Positions 58,590 through 64,000 of a stretch of 64,000 bases of DNA are shown here, one piece after another. The stretch's first letter is position 1. Every line of letters starts with the position of its first letter. The DNA lies in contig BSBM01000643.1 of NCBI GenBank assembly GCA_027924585.1, forward strand, positions 19,827,001 through 19,891,000, written 5' to 3'. This stretch comes from Larix kaempferi. Lineage: Eukaryota > Streptophyta > Pinopsida > Pinales > Pinaceae. The position numbers were made by a program, and so were the translations under genes. The notes beneath the pieces are model-generated. The model searched no databases and was not told the origin of the DNA. It worked only from the letters and a program-made list of their open reading frames with translations.

Positions 58590-59421
58590 TCGCTGATGCA
58601 ATCAACTGAGAACAGAAACATAGATGACTGGAAGTAGAAGAACGGATTCACAAAGTGGAACAAGACCAAACTCTATTTCTGACAAAGTGTCAAGAATTAG
58701 TGCAGCAAGTCATACCAATTCCAGTCACCTCCAACACGACAAGCACACTTGATAGAGCATTTCAGTTGTTCGAATCTGTCGTGTCGTAACTCTCTAAACA
58801 ACTCACCAAGCATCGAGAAGAACAAGCGACAGTAACAATGTCATTGATGTCGCAACAGTTTCTAGCATTCAACTCAGCACACAGTCAGCTCATATAGTAT
58901 AATGATCAAGCAGAGACAGTAAACAACGTTCTCCGCAATTGGTACAAACATTATGGAAATGTGTTTACAGAAATGCGGGAGACAAGCAAGACAATTGAAA
59001 ATCTTCATAAAGAACACCAAGTAGTCGATGAAACCATGGCCATAAGTATTGAGGAACAACTGATAATGGAAAATAGGAAACTGGAGAAATTGGAAAAAAG
59101 TGAAGCACAGTGGTTGAACCAGGCTCGGAATAACCTTGAAAAAGTAGAGCAACTCCGACCACGTCTTCAAACACTGCTTTCAGCTGCAAATGAGAAACTA
59201 GAGCTCTTCGGTTCCGACCTGATTCATCTACAGGACAAAACTACTCAAGAACAGATAGCCCACTTGTCAGCCCTTAAAACACTTACTATTGACATCTAGA
59301 ACACACTGCACCAACGGGAGAGCTTCTAGCACCAAATGTCAGTTTTAGCTGAAGCAGTTCTGGAGGTCTATCTGCAACAACCAATAGCAACCAGTTCCAC
59401 TCCAGATAACTCATAACAACT
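58590..59421 (+). pseudogene. Unknown gene, coiled-coil C-terminus
   Basis: Several frame pieces separated by stops (for example near 58610, 58787, 58896, 59297) read as amphipathic helix. The longest, 58961-59299, contains EEQLIMENRKLEKLEKSEAQ and leucines at heptad-like spacing. It is likely a coiled coil for self-association. It ends about 50 bp before the CGACC-like repeats resume. Confidence 0.6.
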
Positions 59422-59736
59422 GCATTTATCACTTAAAGCATAGTTATACACAACTTTTTTTCAGTAATTTCGCACACTCCGATGGACTGTTTGTAATATG
59501 TCGGTCAGTTGCACCAACAATACAGTTGTATAATTGAATGTAAAATTCTATATATACGCTGTTGAACCAATATAATGATTAACTAAGATCTATCCATTTA
59601 GAGTTTTACACTTGATATTCAGCTCAACATCTTATATGGTCGAATTTTTGCAGCATTGTTTAGATTCTCTTATCCTGCACATTTCCCAGTATAAATTTAT
59701 TGTTTTTATTAGTTAAAAGATATTTTGTTTTGTAAA

Positions 59737-60650
59737 GAGTGGTTAAAACTTCAATATGGTCAGTCTCTTCGGTGGATAGTAATATGTTCGATATTTTTAT
59801 GGAGTGAGTAATTATTACTTATATGTTGTTTTTTTGTTAATTTTTAGTATGATACTTTGTTAATCTTTACTTAAATGTTCTAATTTTGTTTATTTATAAT
59901 GTGTTTATTGCTTTTTTAAGCTGATTTTTTTTCATTAATGGAGTGACAAGGTTTTTGCGGAAATATTTAAATTCATGAAATGGTCAATAACTCAATATTC
60001 AATAATATTGACATCGATATATATTTTCATTGGAGAAGTCGACGAGGTCGAAGGATGCCAGATAGGTCGGAGCACGTTGGAGGAAGTCGGTCTCTTAGAG
60101 TGGTTAAAACTTCAATATGGTCAATCTCTTTGGTGGGTAGTAATCTGGTCGATGACCAAATATCATTGGTCGCCTTTGTCAAATTTGGTTGACTCTTTTA
60201 TATTTATACAATTTTTTTTAATTAATTATATAATTTCGTATGATATTTTTTATGGAGTAATCTTTACTTAAATGTTGTAATTTTGTTTATTTATAATGTG
60301 TTTATTGTTTTTTTAAGCTGATTTATTTTCATTAGTGTAGTGACAAGATTTTTGGGGAAATATTTAAATTCATGAAATGGTCAATAACTCAATATTCAAT
60401 AAAATGGACATTGATATATATTTTCATTAGAGAAGTCGACGAGGTCGGAGGAGGCCAGACAGGTCAGAGCACGTCGAGGAGGTCGGAAGAAGTTGGTCTC
60501 TTAGAGTGGTTGAAACTTCAATATGGTTGGTCTCTTCCGTGGGTAGTAATCTGGTCGATGACCAAATATCATCGGTCACCTTTGTCAAATATGGTCGACT
60601 ATTTTATATTTATACAACTTTTTTTTTAATTGATTATATAATTTCTAAAG
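59737..60650 (+). repeat. 397-bp tandem array downstream of unknown gene
   Basis: A full unit 59961-60357 is followed by a second, partial one (60358-60650) at 397-bp spacing. A more diverged partial unit precedes it (59737-59960). Each holds TTCATGAAATGGTCAATAAC, a GAAGTCGACGAGGTCG block and CTTCAATATGGTC. Here the short motif reads GGTCG on the plus strand, opposite to the CGACC orientation left of the gene. Open frames of 70-98 residues in it are repeat artefacts. Confidence 0.85.
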
Positions 60651-60844
60651 GTAAAAACGTAGGCTTTTAATTGTTACACCCACTTAAATAACTATTTCCT
60701 TATCATTAAATATATAACGTCTTTGTGTTTATTGATTTGTTCTATACTAAAGGGAAAGAAAAATAGTCTCTAACATTGTTACAAAATTCACTTTTTTCCT
60801 AAAGGCGTTCACTTTTGCACCTCCAGGGGCAAATGCTAATTTTA

Positions 60845-61800
60845 GTTTCTAAATGGTTGATTTTAGTTTTAAGGTTTTTTATTAATGTTTTATTTTAATT
60901 TTTATTTCTTATAATTTTTTTAATTTTATTTTTTTATAATGTTTTTCTTTATTTTTAAATTTTTATACTTTTAATTTTATTAATATTTTAATTAATTTAT
61001 TATTATTATTTTGAATGTATTTGAATGATTAATATTTTTAATGATTTTTTTTAGAAAACTTGTTTTATTTTTAAAATTTTAGATTTTTTATCATTTTGTC
61101 TCTTTTTAAAATCATTTTATAGTGATTTTTATAAAATAATTAAAATATTTTTTTAGAGTGTGGTTTTCAAATGCTTGCAAATTTAAACTAAAGAAGGTGA
61201 TGCTACTGGTAGCATTTTTTGGGAGTTTATTTTGGTATTTCATTGCAATGGTGTCGTTTATTAGGGTCATGGTTTCAAAGAAATTATAATTTTAGCCCTG
61301 GAAAGAAAAATGGAGCTGCCAAGGTAATTTTGGGTATTTCTAGGAGCATAATTTTAGGGTTTTCTTTATAGCAACACTGGTCGATAAGGCCATGATTTCA
61401 AACAAGATGTAATTTTAACCCCAAACAAAAATGAGGGTGATTATGGGAGAACCATTTTTTGATTCAAGGGTCAATTTATAGTTTTGATTGACTGTGGTTG
61501 ATTGGGTTTTAAAAAAAATGTAATTTTAGCCCCTCAAAAAATGTGCTATTGGTAGCACCACTTTTCGATTTAGGGGTAAAAACAACCACTAAATGTAGCC
61601 TATAAAAAAACAAGATCTCTTGACAGTTCTCATCAAGTTGTATAGTATTTTCAAGAAGATCCACATATTTCCTCTCTCCCAATTCACATGGTCAAATCTA
61701 GTGATGTGCCCCACTAAGGAAGGCGACTTAGCATCTTCTAGAAGGCATCGTTGTAATTATTGTAATATCATTCATTGATATACTTTCTTGAAATCATCGC
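60845..61800. repeat. Right arm of the long inverted repeat
   Basis: Reverse complement of 43345-44160 with around three-quarters identity by eye for 60845-61655, weaker to about 61800. As on the left, it consists of a T/A-rich inner part and about three ~120-bp units, here beginning with phrases such as GTAATTTTAGCCCC. Outside it, CTTATAAAAGGGTGAG at 61851-61866 looks like a TATA box. Confidence 0.75.
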
Positions 61801-63670
61801 TCCACTAATGCAATAACTCATTAACACTTCCAAATTAGCAACTCCTTGTCTTATAAAAGGGTGAGTAATTTCATTTGGAAGGGGTTGAAAGTCTAGGGAC
61901 TTGAATAGAGAAACTAGTTTTGCTTAAAGTTCTTGTGTAGTGTTCTTCATATGATTAGGCTATTTTGGATTTATTATTTCATGGTGGTGTTGGTAAACCA
62001 CTCATATCTAAGGTAATATTGTGATTATTTTATGCAAGCAAAGAATCTTAAATTGATAGTAGTTTCAAGGATTTGAGAGAACATTTATCTTAAAAGAATA
62101 TAATTGTTTGTCCTTCATTTTAATAGATTAAATATTTTATTCTTGCATGAATATTTCAATTTGATCTAATTGAAATACTAACTATTTGGATTGTTGAGGC
62201 TTCCTTGTACTTGGTGTTTTAGCTAGATTAGGTTGAAGCAATACAAATTTGAGAAAGTTCTTAGTTATTATTTGTTAAAAATTGAGCATCTCCTTTTCAA
62301 TTATTAATTACTAATGTCATTGTTACGAAATACATGACTCCATAGCCCTTCACCTTCTTACTAAGGCACTTGGTCTCTAAACCCCTTCTTTCCTCCACAT
62401 TCTACTTATCACTCTCTTTGCTGCCATATTCCACCATACATTTGGTTGAAAGACACTTGTTCTTCTTGAGGATATTTGCTCCGCTTTCCTTGCCATCATT
62501 TATAGCTTATGAAATCGACATTTAGGGCATGGAACCACACTTCTAATTAACTCTAGAACAACTAATTAAGATCTGAAATCAATCACTATAAGTAGTTGGT
62601 TATCAATTATTATATTTTGGATCTTTGTTTATGGTGAATACTTGTAACTTTGTGTCAATTCTAAAACTATTTTGTAAGTGTATTTTACTACAAGAAGTTT
62701 CTCCTTCATTTGAATGTTATTACACATATTGCAGTTGGTAGTTTTGAAGTGAATGTGATTTTTCTCACTTCTTTTGAAGTATTAGGTACAAAATTCATCT
62801 TTTAAGCTTTCAAATAGTTTCTTTCCATATTATCGTTTATAGTTTAAATTCTGCACTTAATAAATAGTAGTTAAACAATTGTGATTGATCTTAACATTGT
62901 GCAAATATTAGGCTCACCTAGGCTAATTCGCTTCACCCATTTGATTAGCTATTTTTGCATGCTTGTTGTTATTGATATCTACTTCACATAATCACTCTCG
63001 TGTATGTGTTAATGTTCTTGATTACAAGCATTGTATAGTTCCTAGATCAAATAATTCTCATTGAGCAAAATCCATCTTTAATTTGTTAGATTTGAAACTA
63101 TATGCTCACTATTGCTGACACAGATACACTTAACACATCTTGATCATTTCATATCGACATTGATTAAATAATTGCCTTAAATGTGACATGGTCTAATGAA
63201 TTTGTGAAATCATTTCATGATTGATATAGTACTTGGAAAATCTGTTTTACTTATTGTTCAACTAGTAAATAGATGTCAATGTTCTTCTTTCGTGACAATT
63301 ATTCAATGATGTTTTGAGTCATATATGATTTTACGTTATATCATTTCGAAACATTGTGGGTAATTTCATTGCTTAAGCTTTTATATTCACTTGACATAAA
63401 TGTTCTTGATATCTACACACCTAAACACCAACCTTCCTAGATTCATCTTGAACCTCACCAAGATAGGTAATTTGTAGCATTATAATAAACCCTTGGCTTG
63501 CATCCAAAGTTTGTCATATTTCAATCCTTGTAATCTTAAACACACTCCCAAAAGGACTAGTACTTGTGAAAGCTAGCAATTTCTACTTAATATTAAGGAA
63601 ATTCTTGGGGTTTATTTCCTGTGGTGACACATTAGGTTGGAAATCCCATAGTTTTGTTGGGTTGGAAATT
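61801..63670. other. Unassigned sequence
   Basis: A TATAAAAG box near 61853 is followed by sequence that could be the transcribed part of an LTR, but no LTR boundary or partner was found. No open frame of note exists until the Gypsy fragment. On the minus strand this is where RNase H and integrase of that Gypsy element would lie, yet no such text is seen, so they are deleted or unrecognisable. Confidence 0.4.
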
Positions 63671-63673
63671 GAT

Positions 63674-64000
63674 TTACCTTGCAATCATTTGGCTACTAGG
63701 TTGTGCAACAACATGAGGAAAAGGAGAAATGTTGAAATGTTTGTTATCATTTGAGCTAACCAAAAGAGGGACTGATGTTATAGCTTGTTTGAAATCCTTA
63801 AATGTTATTTTTCTATCATCATTCCAGGAGAACAAGCAATCCTTCTTCAAAAAATTGGCCATTGGCTTGAAAATATTAACAAAATTAAGGATGAACACTC
63901 TAACAAATGAAATGTTTGTTATCATCCAGGCTAACCAAAAAGGGGATTGATGTTATAGCTTAGTTGATATCCTTAAATGTTATTTTTCTATCATTGTTCC
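63674..64000 (-). pseudogene. Ty3/Gypsy reverse transcriptase fragment, internally duplicated
   Basis: The minus strand reads FVRVFILNFVNIFKPMANFLKKD, FSWNDDRKITFKDFKQAI and SVPLLVSSNDNKHFNIS. This is the RT thumb-to-RNase H connection of Ty3/Gypsy pol (the usual F.RRFI.NFA...PL...LLKKD and F.W......AF..LK pattern). The same stretch starts again about 175 bp further on (anchor GAAATGTTTGTTATCAT at 63734 and 63909), so the fragment is tandemly duplicated. The window ends inside the second copy. Confidence 0.82.

Larger units (their letters stand above)
54095..59421 (+). pseudogene. Decayed long gene of unknown family (~1,770 codons)
   Basis: Translation looks coding almost throughout on the plus strand. 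One frame runs from 54095 to about 56590 with in-frame stops only at 54341, 55937 and 56393. A +1 shift leads to a frame running to 58503 with one stop (57372). After a further shift a coiled-coil frame continues to about 59421 with stops. Successive parts: a short basic N-terminus; an aromatic-rich globular part (54344-55500); a Ser/Thr/Gln-rich linker; a second globular part (55940-56900) with FYFDVPVKINGEFIKKITGL and RWRVSQNVHRILPP; a long Ser/Thr/Pro linker (57400-58500); a helical Glu/Lys/Leu-rich C-terminus (58600-59300). No transposase, nuclease or polymerase motif is visible. The second globular part reminds me of uncharacterised transposon-associated plant proteins (Transposase_32-like), which is unverified. 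Confidence 0.7.

Noticed and set aside
59975-60629. 70-98-residue ORFs starting MKWSITQYSI
   Set aside because: Produced by the 397-bp tandem repeat, with the frame not conserved beyond it.

Overview
This is eukaryotic, gene-poor, AT-rich nuclear DNA from a plant. It is built almost entirely of nested and decayed transposable elements, and no intact host gene, rRNA or tRNA was recognised. The plant Ty1/Copia families with tRNA-iMet primer sites, the L1-type LINE with a DUF4283-like ORF1 and RNase H tail, the Helitron with a Rep/Pif1 protein, and the solo LTR all fit a large plant genome. A gymnosperm (conifer-like) source is my best guess, from the mixture of old diverged elements and a large unknown element-borne gene. 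That guess is an inference.

Layout. (1) 1313-9878: a minus-strand Copia element with 5-bp target duplication CTTTG. A plus-strand TR-GAG-like non-autonomous LTR element (5048-8219, duplication TTGCA) is inserted inside its gag CCHC knuckle. (2) 10194-21668: a minus-strand L1-type LINE with a 16-bp target duplication. It is interrupted by a 348-bp foldback-like insert (15578-15925) and by a gag-protease-only Copia element (17683-21394, duplication GTGTT). The LINE appears to have a third ORF after its RNase H. (3) 21685-33900: AT-rich sequence without recognised genes, containing a ~160-bp tandem repeat, a solo LTR of the TR-GAG family (27817-28635, duplication ATATC) and a probable CACTA transposon end (to 32678). 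(4) 33900-35563: remains of a minus-strand Ty3/Gypsy pol. (5) 35656-41437: an almost full-length but broken plus-strand Copia element with duplication TGATG. (6) ~43130-61800: the most unusual part. Two diverged arms in inverted orientation enclose about 16.5 kb. This holds a two-level tandem array with TATA-bearing units, a decayed Helitron, a decayed ~1,770-codon gene of unknown family (54095-59421) and a 397-bp tandem array. Short CGACC motifs occur mainly in one orientation on the left and the opposite orientation on the right. (7) 61800-64000: unassigned sequence and a duplicated piece of Gypsy reverse transcriptase.

How the parts relate. Perfect or near-perfect target duplications fix the order of insertions: LINE before its inner Copia, and outer Copia before the TR-GAG. 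All coding regions of recognised elements carry stops, frameshifts or lost catalytic residues, so none looks autonomous now. The candidate for something undescribed is the 43-62 kb block: a possible giant inverted-repeat element carrying a long unknown gene between structured repeat arrays. The alternative is two copies of one repeat family that landed in opposite orientation.
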